From: Myxococcales bacterium
GTDB lineage: Bacteria > Myxococcota > Polyangia > Nannocystales > Nannocystaceae
DNA: 64,000 bases
Assembly: GCA_016793465.1 (NCBI GenBank)
Contig: JAEUJW010000008.1
Location: 1-64,000 of the forward strand
Direction of reading: 5' to 3'
Shown here: piece by piece, positions 56,432 through 63,659 of the stretch
Numbering within the stretch: the stretch's first letter is position 1
Layout: each line of letters opens with the position of its first letter
Notes under the pieces: model-generated
What the model was told of the DNA's origin: nothing
The model's input: only the letters and a program-made list of their open reading frames with translations
Database searches by the model: none
Program-made: the position numbers and the translations under genes

Positions 56432-57358
56432 ATGGCGACGACCATCGCCCAGATCGGCGGCTTCGAACTGTGGGACATCCTGCAGCTCGCCCAGACCTCG
56501 CGCATGTCGATCAAGCTGTCGGTCGAGTCGCCGCACGGCACCGGCTCGATGTACTTCCAGGGCGGCAACCTGCTGCATGCCGTGGCGGGCGATGACGAGG
56601 GCGACGAGGCCGTCAACATCATCCTCGACTGGCGCGAGGGCAGCGTGTCGTCCTCGCAGCTTCCCGAGGACTGTCCGACCACGGTCCGCCACTCCTCGAT
56701 CGTCGCCCTGTTGATGGACCGCGCCCGCCAGCGCGACGAGCAGCAGCGCGACAAGCCGCCGCCCCCGCCGGCCCAGCCGCAGCGCCCGCCTCCGCCGCCG
56801 GTGCCGTCCGCCAAGCCGGTCGCGGTCACGCCGCCGGTCGTGCCGTCGACGCCGCTTCCGTCCGGTCAGCGCGCGCCGTCCTCGTCGATGGCCGCCGCCA
56901 AGCCGCCGCCGCCGCCCGCGCGGCCGTCCCAACCGGAGGCGGCGCCTGCCCGTCCCGACAAGGAGCTGTCCGACATGGATCTTCGAGCCGTAAAGGTGAT
57001 TCTGGAGGAGATCGACGATCACCTCATGGGCGGCCTGCTGAGCGTCGACATCATCAGCAAGGCCTCGGGCATGTCGATCGCCGGCATCAACTCGGCGCCG
57101 AAGGCGTGCGCCCTGTTCAACCGCCTGTCCGAGCAGCTGCACACCGCCCTCACCCGCTCCGAGGACGCGCTCGCCCGCGGCATCAACAAGTTCATCATCG
57201 AGGGTGACAACGGCCTCTACATCTTCGTCATCGAGCTCGACGAGAAGCACCGCTGGGCCATGCTGGTCGACGGCGGCAAGGCGCAGCTCGGCATGGTCTT
57301 CGTGATCATCCCGGAGATCCAGCCGCGCCTCATCGAGGCCCTCGCCGCCAAGGGCTGA
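56432..57358 (+). CDS. DUF4388 (PATAN-like) plus Roadblock/LC7 protein
   Basis: 308 residues. N-terminal DUF4388 domain (about 5-85: GGFELWDILQLAQTSRMSIKLSVES...GSMYFQGGNLLHAVAGDDEGDEAVNIILDWREGSVSSS), a Pro-rich linker (about 108-178) and a C-terminal Roadblock/LC7 domain (about 185-308: AVKVILEEIDDHLMGGLLSVDIISKASGMSIAGIN). In myxobacteria Roadblock proteins such as MglB regulate small GTPases controlling polarity, and DUF4388 proteins accompany them. No GTPase gene lies nearby. The stop codon is part of a palindrome copy. Confidence 0.87.
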   Translation: MATTIAQIGGFELWDILQLAQTSRMSIKLSVESPHGTGSMYFQGGNLLHAVAGDDEGDEAVNIILDWREGSVSSSQLPEDCPTTVRHSSIVALLMDRARQRDEQQRDKPPPPPAQPQRPPPPPVPSAKPVAVTPPVVPSTPLPSGQRAPSSSMAAAKPPPPPARPSQPEAAPARPDKELSDMDLRAVKVILEEIDDHLMGGLLSVDIISKASGMSIAGINSAPKACALFNRLSEQLHTALTRSEDALARGINKFIIEGDNGLYIFVIELDEKHRWAMLVDGGKAQLGMVFVIIPEIQPRLIEALAAKG

Positions 57359-57372
57359 CCCGAAGGCCAGGT
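57353..57372. repeat. Dispersed palindrome copy (at a stop codon)
   Basis: GGCTGACCCGAAGGCCAGGT; two core mismatches, but it shares CGAAGGCCA with the copy at 45471. It contains the TGA stop of the Roadblock gene. Confidence 0.5.
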
Positions 57373-57379
57373 CCGCGGC

Positions 57380-57997
57380 GTGGTCTACATCTCGAAGGTC
57401 TACACCAAGTTCGGCGACGCCGGCGACACCATGCTCGCCAGCGGCGACACCGTCCGCAAGGACACCGCCCGCGTCGACGCCTACGGCGACGTCGACGAGC
57501 TCAACTGCGTGATCGGCCTGCTCCGCGTCGAGATGGCCCGCGTGCCCGCACTCGGCGAGCAGGGCCGCTTCCTCGGCGAGCTCGACCGGTCCCTCGCGCG
57601 CATCCAGCAGGAGCTGTTCGACCTCGGCGCCGAGCTCGCGACCCGGCCCACGCCCGAGTCCCCGACCCCGCGCCTGCACGTGACCGACGAGGACGTGACC
57701 CGCCTCGAGCACGAGCTCGACGCCCTCAACGAGCCGCTCGCCCCGCTGAAGAGCTTCATCCTGCCCGGCGGCGGCCCGGTCGGCGCCACCGCCCACCTCG
57801 CCCGCACGGTGTGTCGCCGGGCCGAGCGCCGCACCGTCGCCCTCGCCGCCGCCGAGCCCGTGCGCCCCGAGGCCCTGCGCTACCTGAACCGCCTCAGCGA
57901 CTTCCTGTTCGTGGCCGCCCGCGCCGCCGCCCACCGCCTCGCGCACCCCGAGGTCCTGTGGGACAGCCGCCGCCGCGCGCCCGCCGGCACCCCATGA
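57380..57997 (+). CDS. Cob(I)alamin adenosyltransferase, PduO type
   Basis: 205 residues from a GTG. PduO/MMAB signatures: VYTKFGDAGDTML (ATP-binding loop), YGDVDELNCVIGLL, SFILPGGGPVGATAHLARTVCRRAERR and LRYLNRLSDFLFVAARAA. It transfers the adenosyl group of ATP to cob(I)alamin to make adenosylcobalamin for mutases. Cytoplasmic, trimeric in the family. The next gene starts in its stop codon (ATGA). It lies 21 bp after the Roadblock gene. Confidence 0.93.
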   Translation: MVYISKVYTKFGDAGDTMLASGDTVRKDTARVDAYGDVDELNCVIGLLRVEMARVPALGEQGRFLGELDRSLARIQQELFDLGAELATRPTPESPTPRLHVTDEDVTRLEHELDALNEPLAPLKSFILPGGGPVGATAHLARTVCRRAERRTVALAAAEPVRPEALRYLNRLSDFLFVAARAAAHRLAHPEVLWDSRRRAPAGTP

Positions 57998-58215
57998 TCC
58001 TCAAAAAATTCCGCTACGAGTTCCCGCCGACCGAGGCCCGCTACCTCGCCGCCCCCACGGCCGAGGCCGCCGTGCAGTACATCCGCCGGACCTACCCCCA
58101 CAACACCGTCGACGTGCTGCCGACCCTGCGCGAGCTGCCCCGCTGGCCCGAGTTCTTCAAGACCGTCGATCACCAGGGCCGCGCGCTGCCCCCGCAGTAC
58201 GCCGAAGAGCCCTGA
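57994..58215 (+). CDS. Small conserved-looking protein
   Basis: 73 residues; the ATG overlaps the adenosyltransferase stop by 4 nt, a strong sign of translation. Sequence is balanced, not low-complexity (LKKFRYEFPPTEARYLAAP, YIRRTYPHNTVDVLPTL, WPEFFKTVDHQG). No recognised family. It converges on mqnD with 1 bp between stops. Confidence 0.72.
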   Translation: MILKKFRYEFPPTEARYLAAPTAEAAVQYIRRTYPHNTVDVLPTLRELPRWPEFFKTVDHQGRALPPQYAEEP

Positions 58216-58216
58216 C

Positions 58217-59035
58217 TCAGCGCCACGGCCTCGCGTCGCGCGGCAGCATGCCGACCTCCGCGCCGCGCCGCAGCAGCGTCTCGACCGCCGCGCGTCCCTC
58301 GTCGCCGAGCCCGCTCGAGTACTCGTTCACGTACAGCGCGATGTGCCGGCGGCACACCTCCGGGTCGAGCTCCTGCGCGTGCGCCCGCACGAACGCCGCC
58401 GACGCCGTCGGGTCGGCCCAGGCCGCCGCGATCGACGCGCGCAACCTGTCCTCGAAGACATCCGCCTGCGCGAGCCCTCGCGCCGCCGCGATGACCCCGA
58501 GCGGCAGCGGCAGCCCCGTGTCGGCCTCCCACACCGCTCCGAGGTCCGCCACCATCGCCAGCCCGAAGCCGCCGTACACGAACCTGCCCTCGTGGATGAT
58601 CACCCCCGCGTCGACCTCCCCCGCCGCGACCGCGGGCAAGATCTTCTCGAACCGCATGTGCACCACCTCGAGCCCCGGCGGCCCGAAGATCCGCAGCAGC
58701 AGGTGCGCCGTGGTGAAGCGCCCCGGCACCGCCACGCGCCCGCGAACGTCGTTCAAGGCCCGAGCATCGCGCGCCACCACCAGCGGCCCGCAGCCGCGAC
58801 CGAGCGCCGCCCCGACCTGCAGCGCCGCGTAGCGCCCCGTCAGGTGCCCGAGCCCGTGCACGCTCAGCTTGGTGATCGCCAGCGGCGTCGCCGACAGGGC
58901 CCGCTCGTTGAGCGCCTCGATGTCCGCCAGCCACGGCCGCACCGTCCACGGCGCACCGACCGCGCCCGCGACGAGCGCGTGGAACATGAACGTGTCGTTC
59001 GGACACGGCGAGAACCCGACCTCCAGCTCGCTCAC
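58217..59035 (-). CDS. mqnD: 1,4-dihydroxy-6-naphthoate synthase (MqnD-like)
   Basis: 272 residues from the GTG at 59035 (or the adjacent GTG at 59038), preceded by GGAGGA and overlapping the mqnB stop as GTGA. MqnA/MqnD-type periplasmic-binding-protein fold: VGFSPCPNDTFMFHALV, TPLAITKLSVHGLGHL, GCGPLVVARD, VAVPGRFTTAHLLLRIF, GEVDAGVIIHEGRF and LPLPLGVIAAARGL. SPCPNDTF and IIHEGRF are typical of MqnD, which makes 1,4-dihydroxy-6-naphthoate in futalosine-dependent menaquinone synthesis. A palindrome copy encodes ADVFEDRLR. Confidence 0.9.
   Translation of the reverse strand: MSELEVGFSPCPNDTFMFHALVAGAVGAPWTVRPWLADIEALNERALSATPLAITKLSVHGLGHLTGRYAALQVGAALGRGCGPLVVARDARALNDVRGRVAVPGRFTTAHLLLRIFGPPGLEVVHMRFEKILPAVAAGEVDAGVIIHEGRFVYGGFGLAMVADLGAVWEADTGLPLPLGVIAAARGLAQADVFEDRLRASIAAAWADPTASAAFVRAHAQELDPEVCRRHIALYVNEYSSGLGDEGRAAVETLLRRGAEVGMLPRDARPWR
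58444..58463. repeat. Dispersed palindrome copy (coding)
   Basis: ACCTGTCCTCGAAGACATCC; one core mismatch, TCC-type flank, inside mqnD. Confidence 0.7.
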
Positions 59036-59640
59036 CACCGGTAGTCCTCCTTCAGCCCGCGCAGCGCCGCCTGCAACCTCTCCACCGCCCCGCGCAGGTC
59101 CCAGCCGGCCGCGGCCCGCTCGCCCGTGCGGTTGCTGACGCAGCGCAGCTGCACCGCCGGCACGCCGAGATGCTGGCACACCAGCAGCACCGCCGCCCCC
59201 TCCATGGTCTCGACCTGCGCCCCGCTGCGACCGGCCAGCGCGCGTGACCGCTCGTCGCAGCCGCTGCACGCGCTGACGGTCGCCCCGGCCACGATCCCGC
59301 AGCCGAGCCGCGCCGCGATCGCCCGCGAGCGCTCGACGTCGCCGCGAAACGGGCCCTCGTCGCCGAGGCCCATGCCGGCGATCCCCATGAACGCCCCGCC
59401 GGCCAGCTCGACGCCCTCGTCGGCCAGCCGGTCCTCGCCGACCACGCACAGCTCCCCCACCGCGGGCCCGCCCGGGTAGGCCCCGCACACCCCGACCAGC
59501 AGCAGCCACGGCGGCCGCGACTTCAGCAGCAGCTCGCAGGTCCGCAGGCTCGCCGCCGCCTTGCCGACCCCGATCACCGCGTCGCACAGCCCGCCGCCCT
59601 CGACGGCCGCCGCGCACACGATCGAGGGTCGCGCCCACAT
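59032..59640 (-). CDS. mqnB: Futalosine hydrolase (MqnB)
   Basis: 202 residues of the nucleoside phosphorylase-like fold: AVIGVGKAAASLRTCELL, LLLVGVCGAYPGG, GEDRLADEGVELAGG, AQVETMEGAAVLLVCQHLGVPAVQLRCVSNRTGER. VETMEGAA and RCVSNRTGER are the hydrolase active-site blocks. It removes the base from futalosine to give dehypoxanthine futalosine, which feeds the menaquinone route with mqnD. TATAAG lies 8 nt before the ATG at 59640. The two mqn genes overlap and form an operon. Confidence 0.9.
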   Translation of the reverse strand: MWARPSIVCAAAVEGGGLCDAVIGVGKAAASLRTCELLLKSRPPWLLLVGVCGAYPGGPAVGELCVVGEDRLADEGVELAGGAFMGIAGMGLGDEGPFRGDVERSRAIAARLGCGIVAGATVSACSGCDERSRALAGRSGAQVETMEGAAVLLVCQHLGVPAVQLRCVSNRTGERAAAGWDLRGAVERLQAALRGLKEDYRW

Positions 59641-59796
59641 GCCGCGGACTTATAGCCCGACGCCGCCGGCGACACACGTGGGCCCGCCCGGGGGCGCCGG
59701 ATCCCGCCCGATCGAGAAGTTACACAGCCGACCAAGCTGCGCCCGCGATCGAGTTGTACGCCCGGACAACCGTCGCTCGCGCGGCCGACACGGACA

Positions 59797-59816
59797 GTTT
59801 GCACACCTGTTCAAAC
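59797..59816. promoter_or_regulatory. Operator-like inverted repeat upstream of the lipid-reductase operon
   Basis: GTTTGCACACCTGTTCAAAC: 16 of 20 positions are palindromic (GTTTG-x-ACA / TGT-x-CAAAC). Size and AT-rich ends fit a TetR- or GntR-type site. A slightly AT-rich ATAAACC follows. Confidence 0.45.
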
Positions 59817-59854
59817 AGCCGAATAAACCCCGTCCACGCGCTCCCTCGGCCCCG

Positions 59855-59874
59855 ATCTGTCCGTGAGGTCAGGT
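59855..59874. repeat. Dispersed palindrome copy (intergenic)
   Basis: ATCTGTCCGTGAGGTCAGGT; one core mismatch, GGT-type flank. Confidence 0.6.
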
Positions 59875-60068
59875 CCGCCGCGAGCCCCCGCGAGGCGCCC
59901 CGCGAGCCTCGTCACGCCGCGTCTGCGAAGCCCCCTGCACGCCCGGCAACCGTGTTCCGGCTTGTGCCGCGGGCCCGTGGTGGGCTACATGAGGCACTTG
60001 GCAATGCGGCCCTCCGCCGCGCGCACGGTTGCGGCGCGGCGCGGTCGCTCCACGAGACCGTCCCTGCC

Positions 60069-60746
60069 ATGAACTCCCGTGACACCGCCGCATTCTTCCG
60101 CGTCGAGGGCATCGTGCTCTCGCGCGGGGTGCTCGCCGCCTCGGCGTACATCGCCGCCAACGCCAAGCGCTTCCGCGAGCGCGCCCTGCGGCTCGGCCTC
60201 GTGGCCCTCGCCGCGCCGGTCCACGGCATCCTCGGCCAGACCGACCGCGCCCTCGCCCACCGCCTCGTGCACCTCGCGTTCCGCGGCATGAGCGAGGACC
60301 GCGTGTCCGTGCTCGCCGAGGAGTACGCCGAGGACATTTTGAAGGACAAGCTGCTCGACCAGGGCCTCGAGCTGATGAAGCGCGCCCAGGCCGAGGGCCA
60401 CAAGGTCGTGCTGCTCAGCGACGGCATCGCCCCGATCATGCAGCCGCTCGCGCGCCACCTGAAGCACTACGACGACCTCGTGTGCAACCACCTCGAGTTC
60501 CGCGACGGCGAGGCCACCGGCAAGCTGCTCGAGCCGATCGTCGGCGGCGCCTCGGGCGGCGTGTGGCTGCGCCGCTACGCCACCGAGCACGGGCTCGACC
60601 TGGCCCGCTGCGCCGCCTACGGCTCGCACGGCCCCGACATGCTGCTGCTGTCGGCCGTCGGCCGCCCGTGCGCCGTCAACCCCGACTTCGTGCTGCGCCG
60701 CTCGGCCCGCGACGCCGACTGGCCGGTCGTCGAGTACCGCGACTGA
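60069..60746 (+). CDS. HAD-superfamily (IB-like) protein lacking the catalytic aspartates
   Basis: 225 residues with HAD-IB layout (PSPase/CicA-like): a helical cap (about 20-95), motif II-like VVLLSDGI, a late acidic loop YGSHGPDMLLLS and CAVNPDFVLRRSARDADWPVVEYRD at the end. Motif I, normally FFDxDGT, reads AFFRVEGIVLSRG: the nucleophile Asp is Arg and the acid/base Asp is Glu. Phosphatase activity by the usual mechanism is therefore unlikely. It is first in an operon with two reductase-like SDRs, 17 bp before the next gene, so a non-catalytic role in lipid or acyl metabolism is a reasonable inference. Confidence 0.8.
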   Translation: MNSRDTAAFFRVEGIVLSRGVLAASAYIAANAKRFRERALRLGLVALAAPVHGILGQTDRALAHRLVHLAFRGMSEDRVSVLAEEYAEDILKDKLLDQGLELMKRAQAEGHKVVLLSDGIAPIMQPLARHLKHYDDLVCNHLEFRDGEATGKLLEPIVGGASGGVWLRRYATEHGLDLARCAAYGSHGPDMLLLSAVGRPCAVNPDFVLRRSARDADWPVVEYRD

Positions 60747-60763
60747 GAAGAGAGGCACCCGAG

Positions 60764-62476
60764 ATGGGAGGACAACCCGTGAACCCGAGCGCCCTGTCGA
60801 TCCACCGCGCCTTCGCCGGCAAACACATCCTCCTCACCGGCGCCTCCGGGTTCGTCGGCAAGGTCTGGCTGGCGCTGGTCCTCCAGCACGTGCCGACCGT
60901 CGCCAAGATCTACGTGCTGCTGCGCAAGAAGGCGCTGCGCCCCGCGATCGACCGCTTCGAGAAGATCGTCGCCAACTCGCCGGTGTTCAAGCCGCTGCAC
61001 GAGCAGCACGGCGCCGGCCTGGCCGAGTTCGTGGCCAGGCGCGTCGAGGTCGTCGAGGGCGACGTCTCGCTGCCCAACCTCGGCGTCGAGGACCCCGAGA
61101 TCGCCGCCCGCCTGCACCGCGACGTCGACCTCATCTTCAACTGCGCCGGCCTCGTCGACTTCGACCCCGACCTGCGCGAGGCCGTCAGCGCCAACATCGA
61201 CGGCGCCGTGCACGTCGCCGACTTCACCCTGCGCTGCGCCCACGCCAAGCTGCTGCACGTCTCGACCTGCTACGTCACCGGCCTGCGCAACGGCTACATC
61301 GCCGAGGTCCTGACCCCGAACGTCGCCCCCAACGGCCAGCCCTTCGACGTCGACAGCGAGCTCGCCCAGCTGACCCGCGCGATCGACGAGATCCTCGCCG
61401 CCCACGAGACCCCCGAGGCCGAGCAGAAGGCCCAGGACCTGGCCGTCCGCCAGATCCGCCAGAAGGGCCAGGACGAGCACAACGCCATGCTCGTGCGCAA
61501 CATCCAGCGCCGCATCAAGCGCCAGCGCCTCAAGGACGACATGATCGCCGAGGGCCTGCGCCGCGCCAAGCACTGGCAGTGGCCCAACATCTACACATAC
61601 ACCAAGTTCATGGCCGAGGCGATCATCATCGCCCGCGTGCCCGCCGAGCGCCGCACCATCTTCCGCCCCGCGATCGTCGAGTCCGCCGCCGAGTACCCGT
61701 TCCCCGGGTGGAACCAGGGCTTCAACACCTCCGGCCCGCTCATCTACCTCACCCAGGGCTGGTTCCGCCACGTGCCCGCCCGCGACGACAACCCGTTCGA
61801 CGTCATCCCCGTCGACTACGTGTGCAAGGCGCTGACGGTCGCCTCCGCCGCCCTGCTCGAGGGCCGCCACGCCCCCGTCTACCAGTGCGGCTCGTCCGAC
61901 CTCAACCTCCTGACGATCGGCCGCGCCGTCGAGCTCACCGCCCTCGCCCACCGCAAGCACCTGCGCCGCCGCGGCGACTCGGCGGTCGAGCGAGTCGTGC
62001 TCGCCCGCTGGGACGCGATCGTCAGCGAGGTCGACCACCTGCTCTCGGTCCGCAACCTCCGCACCGTCACCGAGTCGTTCAGCGAGTGGCTGCGCGACAA
62101 CAAGTGGCCCAAGTTCCTGCGCTCGTCGGTCAGCGACATGGTCAAGAACACCGACGAGGCGCTCGACACCATCGACACCATCGCCAAGGTCGTCGACCTC
62201 TACCAGCCGTTCGTGCACGACAACCGCTTCATCTTCGAGTCGAAGGCGCTGCAGGCCGACCCCCCGGTCGAGCCGGTGTTCCACTGCCACCCGAACACCA
62301 TCGACTGGCGCAGCTACTGGATCGACACCCACGTGCCCGGCCTGCGCAAGTGGTGCTTCCCGCTGTTCGAGAACAAGACCCCCGAGTCGTACACCCCGCG
62401 CCACCCGTTCAAGCTCCCGCGCCCGTCGGCGCCCGCCGCCGAGGCGCCCGAGGCCCGCGTGGCCGAGGGCGTGTGA
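60764..62476 (+). CDS. Fatty-acyl-CoA reductase-like extended SDR
   Basis: 570 residues from the ATG at 60764; a GTG at 60779 with GGGAGGA 6 nt upstream is an equally good start. The N-terminal Rossmann domain has [19 protein letters not shown] (GxxGxxG), [29 protein letters not shown] [23 protein letters not shown], and the YxxxK pair in [11 protein letters not shown]. The LLRKK and [22 protein letters not shown] blocks match male-sterility/fatty-acyl reductases that make fatty alcohols or aldehydes. A long C-terminal region (about 360-570) includes [21 protein letters not shown]. Second gene of the operon. Confidence 0.87.
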   Translation: MGGQPVNPSALSIHRAFAGKHILLTGASGFVGKVWLALVLQHVPTVAKIYVLLRKKALRPAIDRFEKIVANSPVFKPLHEQHGAGLAEFVARRVEVVEGDVSLPNLGVEDPEIAARLHRDVDLIFNCAGLVDFDPDLREAVSANIDGAVHVADFTLRCAHAKLLHVSTCYVTGLRNGYIAEVLTPNVAPNGQPFDVDSELAQLTRAIDEILAAHETPEAEQKAQDLAVRQIRQKGQDEHNAMLVRNIQRRIKRQRLKDDMIAEGLRRAKHWQWPNIYTYTKFMAEAIIIARVPAERRTIFRPAIVESAAEYPFPGWNQGFNTSGPLIYLTQGWFRHVPARDDNPFDVIPVDYVCKALTVASAALLEGRHAPVYQCGSSDLNLLTIGRAVELTALAHRKHLRRRGDSAVERVVLARWDAIVSEVDHLLSVRNLRTVTESFSEWLRDNKWPKFLRSSVSDMVKNTDEALDTIDTIAKVVDLYQPFVHDNRFIFESKALQADPPVEPVFHCHPNTIDWRSYWIDTHVPGLRKWCFPLFENKTPESYTPRHPFKLPRPSAPAAEAPEARVAEGV

Positions 62477-62516
62477 CGCCCACCCGATCGATCCCCCGCA
62501 CGAAAGGACCCTGAGC

Positions 62517-63659
62517 ATGGCCATCTTCCTGACCGGCGCCACCGGCTACATCGGCAGCTACGTCGCCGCCAGCCTGCTCGAGCAGTCGAACGACAGGCTC
62601 GCCCTGCTGGTCCGCGCCAAGTCCCCCGCCGAGGCCGAGGAGCGGCTGTGGAAGTCGATGCAGCTGCACCTCGACTTCGACCGCTTCCTCGAGCTCGTGC
62701 GCACCCGCTGCGACCTCTACCTCGGCGACCTGACCTTCCCCGAGCTCGGCCTGGCCCCCGAGGCCCGCGACAAGCTGGTGCGCACCGCCGACAGCGTGCT
62801 GCACATCGCCGCCAGCCTCAACCGCAAGAGCAGCAAGGTCTGCTTCAACGTCAACCTGCGCGGCACCCTCAGCGTGATCAAGCTGGCGCGCGACGCCCAG
62901 GACCACCACGGCCTGCGCCGCTTCACCGACATCTCGACCGTCGCCGTCGCCGGCGAGCGCAAGGACGAGGTCGTCAGCGAAGAGAACACCGTCGACTGGG
63001 ACAAGTCCGACTACGACCCCTACGCCCGCACCAAGAAGTTCTGCGAGCACATGCTGCACGAGCTGCTGCCGGACGTGCACGGCGTGGTCCTGCGCCCCAG
63101 CATCGTGCTCGGCGACAGCCGCTTCCCCGAGACCACGCAGTTCGACATGGTCCGCGCGTTCGCCATGCTGGCCCAGCTGCCGCTGCTGCCGTTCGACCCC
63201 GACTGGCGCCTCGACATCGTGCCGGCCGACTACGTGTGCAAGGCGATCGTCAAGATCCACCAGGCCGACAAGCCGCAGTGGGACGCCTACAACCTGTCCT
63301 CCGGGACAGCCTCGCTGACCTACCGCCAGATCACCCGCGCGCTCGAGCAGCAGGGCCACCCGGTCAAGCACCGCTTCGCCCCCTGGCTCAACCGGACCTT
63401 CACCCTCGGCGTCGACGGCCTGGCCGCCACCCCGCGCGGCTGGGGCGTCGCCCTGCCCGCCTCGCTGATGAAGGTGTTCCTGCCGTACCTCACCTTCAAC
63501 ACCGTGTTCGACAACAGCCGCGTGGTCGCCGAGCTCGGCGAGGCCCCGCGCCCGTTCGACGAGTACGCCCTCCCGCTGCTGCGCTTCGCGCTCGGCGGCA
63601 AGTTCACCTACCCCTACAAGCCCTGGCCGGGCGGCGCCCAGATCCGGCAAGTCGCGTGA
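62517..63659 (+). CDS. Thioester-reductase-like extended SDR
   Basis: 380 residues. Rossmann motif [20 protein letters not shown], then [36 protein letters not shown] (Ser/Thr), [15 protein letters not shown] (YxxxK) and [12 protein letters not shown]. This fits the thioester-reductase/NAD-dependent epimerase group related to the upstream gene. Together they could reduce activated acyl chains stepwise. A palindrome copy (63292-63311) encodes NLSSGTAS; that phrase is natural for this family, so this copy may be fortuitous in protein terms although its DNA is identical to the intergenic copy at 15178. Confidence 0.86.
   Translation: MAIFLTGATGYIGSYVAASLLEQSNDRLALLVRAKSPAEAEERLWKSMQLHLDFDRFLELVRTRCDLYLGDLTFPELGLAPEARDKLVRTADSVLHIAASLNRKSSKVCFNVNLRGTLSVIKLARDAQDHHGLRRFTDISTVAVAGERKDEVVSEENTVDWDKSDYDPYARTKKFCEHMLHELLPDVHGVVLRPSIVLGDSRFPETTQFDMVRAFAMLAQLPLLPFDPDWRLDIVPADYVCKAIVKIHQADKPQWDAYNLSSGTASLTYRQITRALEQQGHPVKHRFAPWLNRTFTLGVDGLAATPRGWGVALPASLMKVFLPYLTFNTVFDNSRVVAELGEAPRPFDEYALPLLRFALGGKFTYPYKPWPGGAQIRQVA
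63292..63311. repeat. Dispersed palindrome copy (coding)
   Basis: ACCTGTCCTCCGGGACAGCC; exact core, identical to the intergenic copy at 15178-15197. Confidence 0.85.

Larger units (their letters stand above)
59641..60068. other. 428-bp divergent intergenic region
   Basis: It carries the mqnB -10 box (TATAAG, 59654-59649 on the minus strand), an operator-like inverted repeat (59797-59816), a palindrome copy (59855-59874) and the leader of the HAD operon. Frames open here upstream of 60069 have no coding character. Confidence 0.7.

Noticed and set aside
59861..59885. GGTCAGGTCCG resembling the conserved core of 4.5S/SRP RNA
   Set aside because: It is the right half of a dispersed palindrome copy; the following GAAGGAAGCAG loop of SRP RNA is absent.
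60617..62542. 641-codon minus-strand frame opposite the fatty-acyl-reductase-like gene
   Set aside because: Antisense shadow with no recognisable motif.
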